NCBI GenBank assembly: GCA_900755065.1
Contig: CAAEFC010000022.1
Coordinates: 1 to 64,000, forward strand
Direction: 5' to 3'
Origin: Bacilli bacterium
GTDB taxonomy: Bacteria; Bacillota_I; Bacilli_A; RFN20; CAG-449
DNA length: 64,000 nt
A model generated the notes under the pieces. The model ran no database searches. It saw only the letters and a program-made list of their open reading frames with translations, and was not told where the DNA came from. A program made the position numbers and the translations under genes. Below, piece after piece: positions 32,383-40,502 of the stretch (positions are counted from its first letter, which is position 1; each line of letters opens with the position of its first letter).

Positions 32383-32605
32383 ATCTTTTCCAGAAAGGAT
32401 CGAAAAAGAGGCTGAACGCCAGAAAGAAGCACCCGAAGATCAACAGATAGATTTCGCTGTGCGTGAACACGAAGCGCAGATAATCGAGTAACGAATAGCC
32501 TAAGCCGAACAGGGAAAAATAGATGAGCAGGTAACTTAGTCCGAGCGTCGTCAGCAGAATTCCGATCAAAAAGCAGACAATACGATAAAAAATAAAAATC
32601 ACCAT
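32333..32605 (-). CDS. Possible small membrane protein in the trpS-pgm convergent gap
   Basis: A 90-aa frame with two to three hydrophobic segments (FYRIVCFLIGILLTTLGLSYLLIYF, LLIFGCFFLAFSLFF) and a basic tail. Membrane character and length support a gene. Against it, the ATG lies inside the pgm terminator stem, no ribosome binding site is seen, and the 3' end overlaps trpS by 50 bases. It may be expressed by read-through from pgm or not at all. Confidence 0.45.
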   Translation of the reverse strand: MVIFIFYRIVCFLIGILLTTLGLSYLLIYFSLFGLGYSLLDYLRFVFTHSEIYLLIFGCFFLAFSLFFDPFWKRFIAYRKARRRASRDSK

Positions 32606-32623
32606 TCGTATATATGGTGATTT
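32585..32623 (-). terminator. Terminator of the phosphohexomutase unit
   Basis: A 10-bp stem AAATCACCAT/ATGGTGATTT with an 8-nt loop and T-rich sequence on both strands. Confidence 0.8.
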
Positions 32624-32631
32624 TTTTGGAT

Positions 32632-34338
32632 TTATTCGCCGATGCCGAGAAGATTTTTCAATTCGGCAAACATGCGTTCGCATTTTCCCTCATTTTCTTT
32701 TCTGCCCGGACTGACGGCTTCAAAGTAAAACTTGCACTTCGGTTCCGTCCCGCTCGGACGAATGGCCAGCGATGAACCGTCTTCAAAATAAAGTTTGATC
32801 AGGTTGGTCTTCGGAAGAGCGATCCTTTCGATAATCAATCCGGTCGAATCGTATCGGTTGGAAGAAAGATAATCCTCGTACTGAACCAGTTTCCGACCGT
32901 CGAGTTGTCGGATCGGCGCAGAACGCAAACGTTCGAGAATCGCCCCCATTTTCTCTTTTCCGTTCGATCCTTTGAAATAAATCGAATAAAGCCGGTTATC
33001 GTAGTAGCCGAGATTCTTCATCAGATCGTCGAGAACGACGTCGAGCGTCTTTCTTTTTTTCAGATAGTAATTCGTCATTTCCAGGATCATGACCATCGCC
33101 TGCAAGGAATCTTTATCGCGGACGTAGGGAGAAATCAGGCAACCGTACGATTCTTCGTATCCGAATTCAAACGTTTTTTCTCCGCTTTGTTCGTATTGAT
33201 GAATCTTCTCTCCGATGAACTTGAATCCGGTCAGCACCGATTCGGTGTCCACGCCGTAGAAACGGGCAATCCGCTTTCCGAAAGATGAAGTCACCACGGT
33301 GTCGATGATCACGCTGTTCGGTTTCAGAAGATTTCTCTCTCTTCTCTGACTCAGGATATAGTGAATCAGTAAAGCGCCCGTCTGATTCCCCGTTAAAAAT
33401 GCGTATTCTCCGTTCCGGTCTTTCACCGCGATTCCGATCCGATCCGCGTCGGGGTCCGTCGTCACCAACAGATCGGCGTCGATTTTTTTCGCATATTCCA
33501 GGGATAAGTCGAAAGCCTCACGGAGTTCCGGATTCGGAGAAGACGTGTTTGAGAACAACGGATCGTGCGTGCATTGCTCTTTCACGTAAGTAACCGAATA
33601 GCCGAGCCGTTCAAAGATATCTCTGGCTCTTTCCAGACTCGTCCCGTGCTGAGGCGAAAAGACGATTCGGAAATCCTCTTTGTCGAGGTCGGGATTGAGT
33701 TGAATCGAAAGGGCTTTTTCCACGAATTGTTCGTCGACGTCTTTTCCAAGCGTAAGGATTTCGCCTTTTTCCGTCTCGATTCCGTATCCGACGTCGAGTT
33801 CGTTTCCCAAAGAAGCGATCGTGCGGAGAAGCGGCTGAATCTTATCGGGAGTCAACTGACACCCCTGATCGTCGTAGACTTTGTATCCGTTGTATTCTTT
33901 CGGATTGTGACTCGCCGTGATCATCACTCCTCCGGAAGTGCCGAGATAGCGGATAGCAAAAGAGAGTTCCGGCGTCGGACGGAGATCGTCGAAGATATAG
34001 GCGCGGATTCCGTAGGAAGCAAAGACTTTTGCCGTTTCCAACGTGAATTCACGGGAATAAAGGCGGTTGTCGTGGCTGATCACCACTCCCTTTTTCCGGA
34101 CGTCAGGGTCGGTTTTCAGCAGGTATTTGGCGAATCCGACCGTCGCTTTGCGGACCATATAGACATTCATTCGGTTGCTTCCCGGTCCCAGAATGCCGCG
34201 CATTCCTGCCGTGCCGAATTCCAGATCGGTGTAGAAGGCATCGTAAATGTCTTTCCGATCCATTTCCTCCAATTGCTTTCTCAAATCTTCGGGAATCGGA
34301 CTATTCAGCCACTTCCGGTATTTTTCTTCTACGTTCAT
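32632..34338 (-). CDS. pgcA: Phosphoglucomutase/phosphomannomutase (alpha-D-phosphohexomutase)
   Basis: Interconverts glucose 1- and 6-phosphate for sugar-nucleotide and glycolipid synthesis. The 568-aa length fits the PgcA-like group. Motifs are TASHNPKEYNGYKVY with the phospho-Ser (about residue 140), the metal loop TTDPDADRIG (about residue 295), the sugar-binding GYEESYG (about residue 400) and the C-terminal phosphate site IRPSGTEPKCKFY. The ATG has GGAGGAG upstream and lies inside the end of the preceding gene (38-base overlap). Confidence 0.94.
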   Translation of the reverse strand: MNVEEKYRKWLNSPIPEDLRKQLEEMDRKDIYDAFYTDLEFGTAGMRGILGPGSNRMNVYMVRKATVGFAKYLLKTDPDVRKKGVVISHDNRLYSREFTLETAKVFASYGIRAYIFDDLRPTPELSFAIRYLGTSGGVMITASHNPKEYNGYKVYDDQGCQLTPDKIQPLLRTIASLGNELDVGYGIETEKGEILTLGKDVDEQFVEKALSIQLNPDLDKEDFRIVFSPQHGTSLERARDIFERLGYSVTYVKEQCTHDPLFSNTSSPNPELREAFDLSLEYAKKIDADLLVTTDPDADRIGIAVKDRNGEYAFLTGNQTGALLIHYILSQRRERNLLKPNSVIIDTVVTSSFGKRIARFYGVDTESVLTGFKFIGEKIHQYEQSGEKTFEFGYEESYGCLISPYVRDKDSLQAMVMILEMTNYYLKKRKTLDVVLDDLMKNLGYYDNRLYSIYFKGSNGKEKMGAILERLRSAPIRQLDGRKLVQYEDYLSSNRYDSTGLIIERIALPKTNLIKLYFEDGSSLAIRPSGTEPKCKFYFEAVSPGRKENEGKCERMFAELKNLLGIGE

Positions 34339-35029
34339 AGTTCTCCTCCAACATCTCGATCGAATTCAGTAAAGACTCAAAACGATCTACTTCTTTTTGC
34401 CGTCCCAGATAGATGAGCCAACTCAGCACATACTGGTTCTGCTCGATCAAAGCGGAATAGGACACGAGATTGGACGGGCGCATCATATCCTGAAAAAACA
34501 GCCCGATATCGTCGTAAATCCGATTCCTGTACACGATGCTCTTACTCTCCGATAAGGTGAATCCCAGAAGAAAGTACGCGCGGTTCTCGTTTTCGGAATA
34601 CAGTCTTTCCAACTCTTTGATTTTCGCATACAGCGTCGGATCAGACGCATCGAAACCCAGCATTTCCATATACTGACTCAGAAGGCGGTATTTCAGGAAA
34701 TCTTTCAGGTAGATGTCGATATCCGGCCCGAATCGAAGAATCTGCATACCGAGTTCCTTAAAGGTATCGAACCGATATCCGTGGTGGCGAAGATTCATCA
34801 GGGGGTTGAAGATGTACTGCGCCAGAAAAATAAATTCTTCGTATTCCCTCGTCCGATGATTGAGTTCGACGAGACGATTGTACTTTTCCCGGTCGTATTC
34901 TTTCAGAAAGCGGAGAAATTTCTCCGACGTCACTAGTTTTTCCGCAGCGTCTTCGTAGAGATACATCTTTTCTCCGAGTTCCTTCAACGAATGGATTCTC
35001 TGATTTTCCAAAGTGATAATAAAGTCCAT
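34301..35029 (-). CDS. Helical cytoplasmic protein of unknown function
   Basis: A 242-aa protein rich in Leu, Tyr, Arg and Glu, predicted all helical and without membrane segment or Cys pairs. It starts MDFIITLENQRIHSLKELGEKM after GAGGTG and 8 bases behind the preceding membrane-protein gene. It overlaps pgcA, so it is part of one operon. I recognise no domain. Its close link to the membrane protein suggests that they work together. Confidence 0.72.
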   Translation of the reverse strand: MDFIITLENQRIHSLKELGEKMYLYEDAAEKLVTSEKFLRFLKEYDREKYNRLVELNHRTREYEEFIFLAQYIFNPLMNLRHHGYRFDTFKELGMQILRFGPDIDIYLKDFLKYRLLSQYMEMLGFDASDPTLYAKIKELERLYSENENRAYFLLGFTLSESKSIVYRNRIYDDIGLFFQDMMRPSNLVSYSALIEQNQYVLSWLIYLGRQKEVDRFESLLNSIEMLEENYERRRKIPEVAE

Positions 35030-35037
35030 GCCGCACC

Positions 35038-36105
35038 TCACAGGAGTTCGATAACCAGGCAACTCAACCATATGATAAAGAAAATCACGGTCAATGAAAA
35101 CACAATTCGATGAAAAACGTTGATTTTATCTTTCCCGATCGATTTTGCCTTGAAATTGACGCGATAGAGATAAACCCATTCGTCCAGAAAGGAACTGCAA
35201 CAGTCGTATTTTTTGACGGGGTGATTCATCGGCGTCATTTTTTCAACGCTTCTGAGAAGATAGTTTTCCAGTTCCTGCCCTCCGGAATGAATGCGGTCTT
35301 TCCAACGGTCCGCGCGGGTGAGAATGTTTTTCCGCGCTCTTTTATAATGCCCGAAACGGATCAGCCGGATGAGAAGTTCGATGAGAAAGCCGAGAACGCT
35401 CAAACCCAGAAAGATCAAAAACAGACAGGTAAAAATCTGATCGTATCGCATTCGGGAAATCGAAGTCGAGAACAGTCCTTCCCGGACGATCGATCCTTCC
35501 GCGAAATACGAAGCGGCGAAGATGCCGCCCATCAAAAGATCCGCTGCCGCGATGAAAATCCGTTTCGCCGAAAAAACCCGGACGACGGGAAGATTGCGCG
35601 GGCAATCGTTCAGTTTTTCGACGAGTTGAAGCGTATCGTCATAGACATCGTTTTCCCAAAGGCGGACTTTTTCCCGGATTTGCTCGCTTTTCTCCCGGAA
35701 CGAATACGCCGACGATTCGCTGAACTGATTGAGCGTCAGGTGCTTCTGATCGAAAGCGATCAGAACTTCGCCGACCTTGATCTCCCGTTCCTCTTCGGAA
35801 AGAGCCATCAGCGGATTGATGTAAAAATGGGGCGTGGCCAGTTGGCAGAGGTACAGAATTTTCGCATAGGCAACCAAACCGTCCTCAATCCGCGAAATCT
35901 TCCCCAGATCGATCGCGGCGAATTCTTCGTACAGATAACCGGCCAGATCCGAAGAGGACTTTTTTATCCGGTTCATGCTTTCGAGGAGACGGATATAGCA
36001 GTCCTGTTCGCGGATCCATTTCACGAAACGGGCGACGTTTTCCGGATCGATGCATTCCGGATAAAACAATTCCGCGCAGAGAAGGCCTTTTTCCAGTTTT
36101 CTCAT
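35038..36105 (-). CDS. Membrane protein with large cytoplasmic part, function unknown
   Basis: A 355-aa protein. About 180 residues of soluble helical sequence come first (CIDPENVARFVKWIREQDCYIRLLESMNRIKKSS...), then two membrane segments near residues 184-200 and 224-246, a basic cytoplasmic loop (RFGHYKRARKNILTRADRWKDR) and a last membrane helix at the C-terminus. No catalytic motif is visible. It starts inside the stop of the pseudouridine synthase gene (4-base overlap) and is followed after 8 bases by another unknown gene. Confidence 0.75.
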   Translation of the reverse strand: MRKLEKGLLCAELFYPECIDPENVARFVKWIREQDCYIRLLESMNRIKKSSSDLAGYLYEEFAAIDLGKISRIEDGLVAYAKILYLCQLATPHFYINPLMALSEEEREIKVGEVLIAFDQKHLTLNQFSESSAYSFREKSEQIREKVRLWENDVYDDTLQLVEKLNDCPRNLPVVRVFSAKRIFIAAADLLMGGIFAASYFAEGSIVREGLFSTSISRMRYDQIFTCLFLIFLGLSVLGFLIELLIRLIRFGHYKRARKNILTRADRWKDRIHSGGQELENYLLRSVEKMTPMNHPVKKYDCCSSFLDEWVYLYRVNFKAKSIGKDKINVFHRIVFSLTVIFFIIWLSCLVIELL

Positions 36106-37085
36106 CTCTCTTCACCTCTTTCCAGGCGGAGCCGGTCGAGAACCGACTGCTCCTTTTCGTCCAAAGGGCAACTGAATTCTTTTCCGGAAAGATACGACAG
36201 AAAACCGTCGATTTCTTTCAGCCGGATCCGGTAAGCGTGAAGGAATTGCCCGTGAAAAGTGTATTTTTCGGAAAATTCCCTGTTCAGTCCGAAATCGCCG
36301 TATTTGTCGTCGCCCAGAAGAGGGTGCTGAACGGAAGCGAAGTGAACCCGGATCTGATGCGTTCTTCCGGTGAGAAGTTGGATTTCCGCCAAAGAACACC
36401 AGCCAAAGGATTCTAATAAAGTATATTGCGTCCGCGCCGGTTTTCCTCCGTTTTTTTCGGAAACCACTTTGACGAGTGCTTTCTCCTCGTCTTTCAGAAG
36501 CGGTTTGTCGATCGTTCCCGCGGCAGGAAGAATGCCTTTGACCAAAGCGAGATAGGTTTTTTCGATTCGGGTATGTTCGCGGAAGATGTCTTCCATGGCT
36601 TGCAAAGCCCGGACGTTTTTTCCGAAAATCACCAGACCGGACGTATTCCGGTCAATCCGATGCGCCAAAGCGGGTACAAATCCGCCGGCATCGAAAGAAA
36701 ATTCTCCTTTACGGTGAAGATAACTCAAAACCATATTGGTCAACGTGATCCGTTTCTCGTTCTTATCGCCGTGAACCAGCAATCCGCGCGGCTTATTGAC
36801 GATGAGAAGGTTTTCGTCCTCGTAAACCGTTTCGGGATCGACAAAGAAACGCACTTCTCTTTTCTCTTCGGTAAAATCCGTCCACTGTCGGTCGTTCAGA
36901 TAAATGTCGACGCGGTCGCCTTCTTGCAATATCCGGTTTTTTTCCTCGCGGACGGCGTTGACCTTGACATCGCGAATACGGAAAAGTTTTTCGATAAAGC
37001 CGAGAGGCGCCAGAGGAAGGACTTTCTTGACAAACTTAAAAAGCGTCTGTCCCTCTTCCGATTTTGAAATCTCAAAACTTTTCAT
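36102..37085 (-). CDS. RluA-family pseudouridine synthase
   Basis: Isomerises uridines in 23S rRNA (RluC/RluD branch). The 327-aa protein has an S4-like RNA-binding head (about residues 10-75), ILIVNKPRGLLVHG-type NLLIVNKPRGLLVHG (about residue 100), the catalytic Asp in HRIDRNTSGLVIFG (about residue 150) and the C-terminal LLTGRTHQIRVHFA. The ATG at MKSFEISKS has GGAGAG upstream; an earlier in-frame start lies beyond the promoter. Target uridines cannot be told from sequence. Confidence 0.93.
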   Translation of the reverse strand: MKSFEISKSEEGQTLFKFVKKVLPLAPLGFIEKLFRIRDVKVNAVREEKNRILQEGDRVDIYLNDRQWTDFTEEKREVRFFVDPETVYEDENLLIVNKPRGLLVHGDKNEKRITLTNMVLSYLHRKGEFSFDAGGFVPALAHRIDRNTSGLVIFGKNVRALQAMEDIFREHTRIEKTYLALVKGILPAAGTIDKPLLKDEEKALVKVVSEKNGGKPARTQYTLLESFGWCSLAEIQLLTGRTHQIRVHFASVQHPLLGDDKYGDFGLNREFSEKYTFHGQFLHAYRIRLKEIDGFLSYLSGKEFSCPLDEKEQSVLDRLRLERGEER

Positions 37086-37141
37086 AATCTCTCCACATTT
37101 AAGGATTATATCATAATTGTACCTTAATTTAATGGTTTTTG

Positions 37142-37170
37142 ATGACAAAGCCGAAAAAATATTGTATAAT
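37142..37170 (+). promoter_or_regulatory. Promoter of tRNA-Ser
   Basis: ATGACA (5 of 6 consensus positions) and TATAAT with a 17-nt spacer, 12 bases before the tRNA. Confidence 0.7.
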
Positions 37171-37182
37171 CAAAAACGTTTC

Positions 37183-37273
37183 GGAGAAATACCCAAGAGG
37201 CTGAAGGGGCTGGCTTGGAAAGCTAGTAGGCGGGTAACACTGCGCGAGGGTTCAAATCCCTCTTTCTCCGCCA
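37183..37273 (+). tRNA. tRNA-Ser (anticodon GGA)
   Basis: A 91-nt class II tRNA with acceptor GGAGAAA/TTTCTCC, discriminator G and encoded CCA. The anticodon stem CTGGC/GCTAG-type encloses TTGGAAA, giving GGA; a long variable arm (about TAGGCGGGTAACACTGC) and the T arm GGGTTCAAATCCC follow. Confidence 0.94.
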
Positions 37274-37295
37274 TGAAGTGGATTTTCGTTAAAAA

Positions 37296-37318
37296 TGGCC
37301 TGAAAAGCCACTTTTTTT
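37296..37318 (+). terminator. Possible terminator of tRNA-Ser
   Basis: A short TGGC/GCCA stem with a 7-nt loop and a run of seven T. The stem is weak. Confidence 0.4.
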
Positions 37319-37323
37319 CTGTT

Positions 37324-37779
37324 TTGGCGAAATTTTGATACAATTCCTGATACCGTTTGCGCTTTGCTTTCCTCAATTTGACTGTTGCCCATCGGGATTC
37401 GATTGGAATAGTCGAGAAGAGACTGATCGATTTCGATTTCAGAACCGATCGGGATTTGCCTGTTCCCGTTTTTCAGATATTGATAGGGATGCTTTCCGAA
37501 AAATGCACTTCCTTTTCCCCTGACGAATCCTCGCTTACGAAGAAATACCGACCTTATTCTTCTTGCATTTCTACCATGAAACGACTTTAAAATAAAAGAG
37601 AAAACGTTTAGAATTCTCATCAAAACCGCGCAAAAGAATCATCGGTAACTTACCGGATATCTCCTGAAAAACAACAGAATCCTTCCCGCTTTTGTCCAAA
37701 ACTTTTCCCTATCGCCTTGAATCGTCCGAAGAGCCTGATTTTATTGCAAAAAAGCGAGACTTCCGGACTAAACTTTACT
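37324..37779. other. Intergenic region after tRNA-Ser
   Basis: About 455 bases with no supportable gene. A minus-strand frame of 123 codons runs from here through the tRNA, so it cannot be an intact gene; it could be a decayed remnant, as part of it (GNRQIPIGSEIEIDQ) looks protein-like. Near the right end TTGCAA and TAAACT could promote the next gene, with an unusual 19-nt spacer. Confidence 0.5.
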
Positions 37780-38141
37780 ATGAACGATTCTCTCGCAAGC
37801 AAATTGAATCAACTGAAAGCGGACGATCTCCTCTATTTCATCTTTTTAGTCGCCATCGTCATCGACATCTATGCCGACGACCAGTCCCGGAAAGAATTGT
37901 ACGGAAAAAACGTCAGGGACCCGTCCGCCTTGTTCATTCTCGCGGCTTTTCTCGTTCTTTTCGTCATCGTCATGTTCGCTATCCGAAACTATCGGGAAAT
38001 GCAGCGATTCCCCCCCCCGGCTCCGAAGACTACCGATTGGCAAAGACGCGCGTAATCGGAAGTCTGTTCATCGTATTCGGACAGTCTCTGGTCGTTTTTT
38101 ATCTGCTGAAAAAAGGGTACATTCAGCAAGGATCGGTATAA
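37780..38141 (+). pseudogene. Small membrane protein gene interrupted at a C9 run (frameshift or phase-variable)
   Basis: The frame from MNDSLASKLNQLK encodes two membrane helices (about residues 18-32 and 50-68), then reaches nine C and ends after 91 residues (PAPKTTDWQRRA). The next frame resumes right after the run with GSEDYRLAKTRVIGSLFIVFGQSLVVFYLLKKG, a third membrane helix, and stops at 38141. One extra C would join them into a 120-aa, three-helix protein. Either the tract varies in the population or the sequence or assembly is off by one. No ribosome binding site is evident, and the possible -10 is so close that the message may be leaderless. Confidence 0.7.
38000..38008 (+). repeat. 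Homopolymer run of nine C inside the membrane-protein gene
   Basis: Nine C at the exact point where the reading frame shifts. A change to ten restores the longer frame. Confidence 0.9.
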
Positions 38142-38165
38142 AAAAACTGTCTTCCGACAGTTTTT
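38141..38165 (+). terminator. Terminator between convergent membrane-protein genes
   Basis: AAACTGTC/GACAGTTT, an 8-bp stem with a TTCC loop. T-rich on the plus strand and A-rich on the left, so usable in both directions. Confidence 0.75.
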
Positions 38166-38168
38166 CGA

Positions 38169-38600
38169 TCAATTTTCCGTTTCGGTTGCGTTCGGCTCTG
38201 CTTCCAACTGCGCTTCAAAGCGGCGGACGTTCTGCTCGCGCAATTTCCGCGCCCGGTCTTTTTTACTGACCGCATCCTGCCGATTGGAAGAAACCAGCAA
38301 GACGATGAGCAAGAAAACCAGACCGATCAGCATGACGACCAGACCGGTCAAAGAAAAACTCTTCAACGAATATCCGCTCCACCAGGTATTGACCCACGCG
38401 AAGAAATTATCCTGCGCTTCAATCAGAAAGTACAGCGGACTCTTTTTGAAATTTCCCGAAATCGAATCGATAATCGCGCCAAGAATCATAAAAACGATTC
38501 CGCCTAAGAAAACCGCGGAAGCCAGAGAAGTCCAAATGATCTCGGCTATCTTATTGCCCAATTCCTTTTTTTCACGGGCTGTTCTGAATTTTCTTGCCAT
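38169..38600 (-). CDS. Membrane protein of unknown function
   Basis: A 143-aa protein with basic ends and two or three hydrophobic segments (about residues 26-45 and 84-103, with a Trp-rich amphipathic stretch FFAWVNTWWSGYS between). The C-terminal 35 residues are charged (SKKDRARKLREQNVRRFEAQLEAE). AGGTGAAAAT precedes the ATG. It follows the 288-aa unknown gene in the same direction and is probably the last gene of that operon. Confidence 0.72.
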   Translation of the reverse strand: MARKFRTAREKKELGNKIAEIIWTSLASAVFLGGIVFMILGAIIDSISGNFKKSPLYFLIEAQDNFFAWVNTWWSGYSLKSFSLTGLVVMLIGLVFLLIVLLVSSNRQDAVSKKDRARKLREQNVRRFEAQLEAEPNATETEN

Positions 38601-38633
38601 ATTTTCACCTCGTTTTTATGTTCTTTGTCAAAT

Positions 38634-39500
38634 TTATTGCTCTTTATTCTCCGCGTTCTGTTGCGCCCGGGCCTGACGCAATCCCTGTTCGTAGCCCACT
38701 AATTCGTTCCACAGGTTGTTATAGGCGGTTCTCCAAGGAAGTTCTCTTTGCGAGAGGATCTGAACGTAGTTGTTGTGGACCGCGTCGATTTCGCCCTTCA
38801 TGCCGTTGTTATTCGGTAACGGTTTGGAACCTTCCATATAATTCAGGCAGGTGAAATTCTGCTGGTACGCTTCTTCGTAAACCGTATCTTCCTTGTTCGC
38901 GTGTTCGTGGACGAACTTCGTGTAGCCGACCAATTTTTTCATATCGTTGATGACGAAATTGGATTGCGGAGATGGTTTCCCTCCGTTGTCGTGCATCGCT
39001 TTGTTGAATTCCACAAATTCCTTATGCGTCAGATCGAAGATGATCAGGGAAGACAGAACCCGGTAAAAGGCATCGTCCAAAGCGATCAGGTTTTCCAGAG
39101 AGGCTTCCAGATTTCCCGCTTGTTTGGAGTTTTCCGCAAACTTTTTGACGATGTCCATCAAGGTTTCTCTCAAACCGACGATATAGTCGAGGGCTTTCAG
39201 ATCCTGCGCGTGATCGACGATCAGATTGCCGTTTTCGATCGTCAGATAGGTCGATTCGTCGCTATACGCGAATTCGACGAAATCGTTGAGGTTCGAACGG
39301 ATTTTTTCTCCTACTTCTCCGTTCTGGGACAGGAAATGCGACAGAGGCGAGTTTTCTTCCAGTCCGTGCGCGATGATCTGCTTTCGCTGATTGTAAAAGT
39401 TCACATCGTGGTTCGGTCTCCCCTGCACGTACTCCAAGGTATCCCTGACCATTAAGGAAACCTGATAGATTCCCATTATAAATCTTGTTGCATCATTCAT
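38634..39500 (-). CDS. Soluble helical protein of unknown function
   Basis: A 288-aa protein, mostly helical, starting MNDATRFIMGIYQVSLMVRDTLEYVQGRP. It has no membrane segment, signal or known catalytic motif. ELPWRTAYNNLWNELVGYEQG near the C-terminus is rich in aromatic residues. AAAGGAGAAG precedes the ATG; the gene starts 14 bases after the Cof-type phosphatase gene, so they share a transcript. I do not recognise the family. Confidence 0.75.
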   Translation of the reverse strand: MNDATRFIMGIYQVSLMVRDTLEYVQGRPNHDVNFYNQRKQIIAHGLEENSPLSHFLSQNGEVGEKIRSNLNDFVEFAYSDESTYLTIENGNLIVDHAQDLKALDYIVGLRETLMDIVKKFAENSKQAGNLEASLENLIALDDAFYRVLSSLIIFDLTHKEFVEFNKAMHDNGGKPSPQSNFVINDMKKLVGYTKFVHEHANKEDTVYEEAYQQNFTCLNYMEGSKPLPNNNGMKGEIDAVHNNYVQILSQRELPWRTAYNNLWNELVGYEQGLRQARAQQNAENKEQ

Positions 39501-39514
39501 TTTTTTCTTCTCCT

Positions 39515-40354
39515 TTAACTGCAATACTTTTTCAGATCGGCGACGCTTTCAACGACGACTTTCGCCTCTTTTTTCACTTCGTCCGGTGCGTGTTTCATCA
39601 CGTAACTGTTCGGAAAACTTCTGAACATCGAAACATCGTTCCCCGAATCGCCCACGACCATGATTTCGTCGTCCTCGATCGCGGATTTTCTCAGAATCTG
39701 TTTGAGCACGACGGCTTTCGTGACTCCCTTTCTGACGAATTCCACAGCGTCTTTCGACCAGGTGATTTCAAATTGATCACCGACGGATTCTGAATATCTG
39801 ATCGAAGCCCGCCGCGCTTGTTCGTTTCGGTTTTTCTGCAATCCGTACCAAGGCATGATTTTGTAGATTTTGACGTCTTTTTCATTCAGCATCCGCAAAA
39901 CCTTTTCTTTCCCGAAAACATAAGGTTCGTTGTACACGCCCTGCGCTTTCATGCCGATCTTTCCGAGCAGTCTTTCGACAGGGTTGAGTGGTGAATCATC
40001 AAGTATTATATTGTATTTGTCAGTAAAAATCAAAATAGATTTGACTTTTTTATCCTTTTCCAATAAAGAATACAACTTTTTCGCATTTTCCGCATCGATC
40101 GGATTCTCGATGACATTGATCCCGTTGTCGTTGACGTAGGCTCCGTTGCAGCCGACGATCGTCAGATTGTCGGTCTGAATCCGTTTCGCCACTTTGCTGC
40201 TCACGTAACGGTTTCGCCCCGTCACCAGAATAATTTTTTTGCCTTCCGCGATCATTTCTTTCAAAAATGCGACATTTTTCGACTTCATCAGGCGTAACTT
40301 TCTTTTCGGATAAAAAAGCGTGCCGTCCAGATCCGTCACAATTGCCTTGATCAT
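39515..40354 (-). CDS. Cof-type HAD phosphatase
   Basis: A 279-aa phosphatase of the Cof/HAD-IIB branch. Motif I is AIVTDLDGTLFYP (nucleophile Asp8, acid Asp10), motif II is IILVTGRNRY, the cap covers about residues 80-200, motif III is the Lys of TKAVVLKQIL and motif IV is VVGDSGNDVSMFR. Such enzymes act on sugar phosphates, FMN or other small phosphates; specificity is unclear. GGTGATTAGGG precedes the ATG. First gene of a three-gene unit. Confidence 0.9.
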   Translation of the reverse strand: MIKAIVTDLDGTLFYPKRKLRLMKSKNVAFLKEMIAEGKKIILVTGRNRYVSSKVAKRIQTDNLTIVGCNGAYVNDNGINVIENPIDAENAKKLYSLLEKDKKVKSILIFTDKYNIILDDSPLNPVERLLGKIGMKAQGVYNEPYVFGKEKVLRMLNEKDVKIYKIMPWYGLQKNRNEQARRASIRYSESVGDQFEITWSKDAVEFVRKGVTKAVVLKQILRKSAIEDDEIMVVGDSGNDVSMFRSFPNSYVMKHAPDEVKKEAKVVVESVADLKKYCS

Positions 40355-40427
40355 CCCTAATCACCGATAGATATTATAATCAAATCAAAAACAGAAATCC
40401 ATCAAACTGATCGATTCTGTCAATTTT

Positions 40428-40460
40428 ATGCAAAAGAAACCCGCGAGTCGTTCGGGACTC
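40428..40460 (-). terminator. Probable terminator of the aspartokinase gene
   Basis: On the minus strand CCCG...CGGG (with a 9-nt loop containing GACTC) is followed by TTTCTTTTG. A competing GAGTC/GACTC stem overlaps it. Confidence 0.5.
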
Positions 40461-40502
40461 CTTTCACTTCGTGAAAAACCGAGTCCGAAAAGAGCAAAGG
40501 AC

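Noticed and set aside
37252..37623. Minus-strand frame of 123 codons
   Set aside because: It runs into the tRNA-Ser gene on the other strand and stops inside it. At most it is a decayed remnant.
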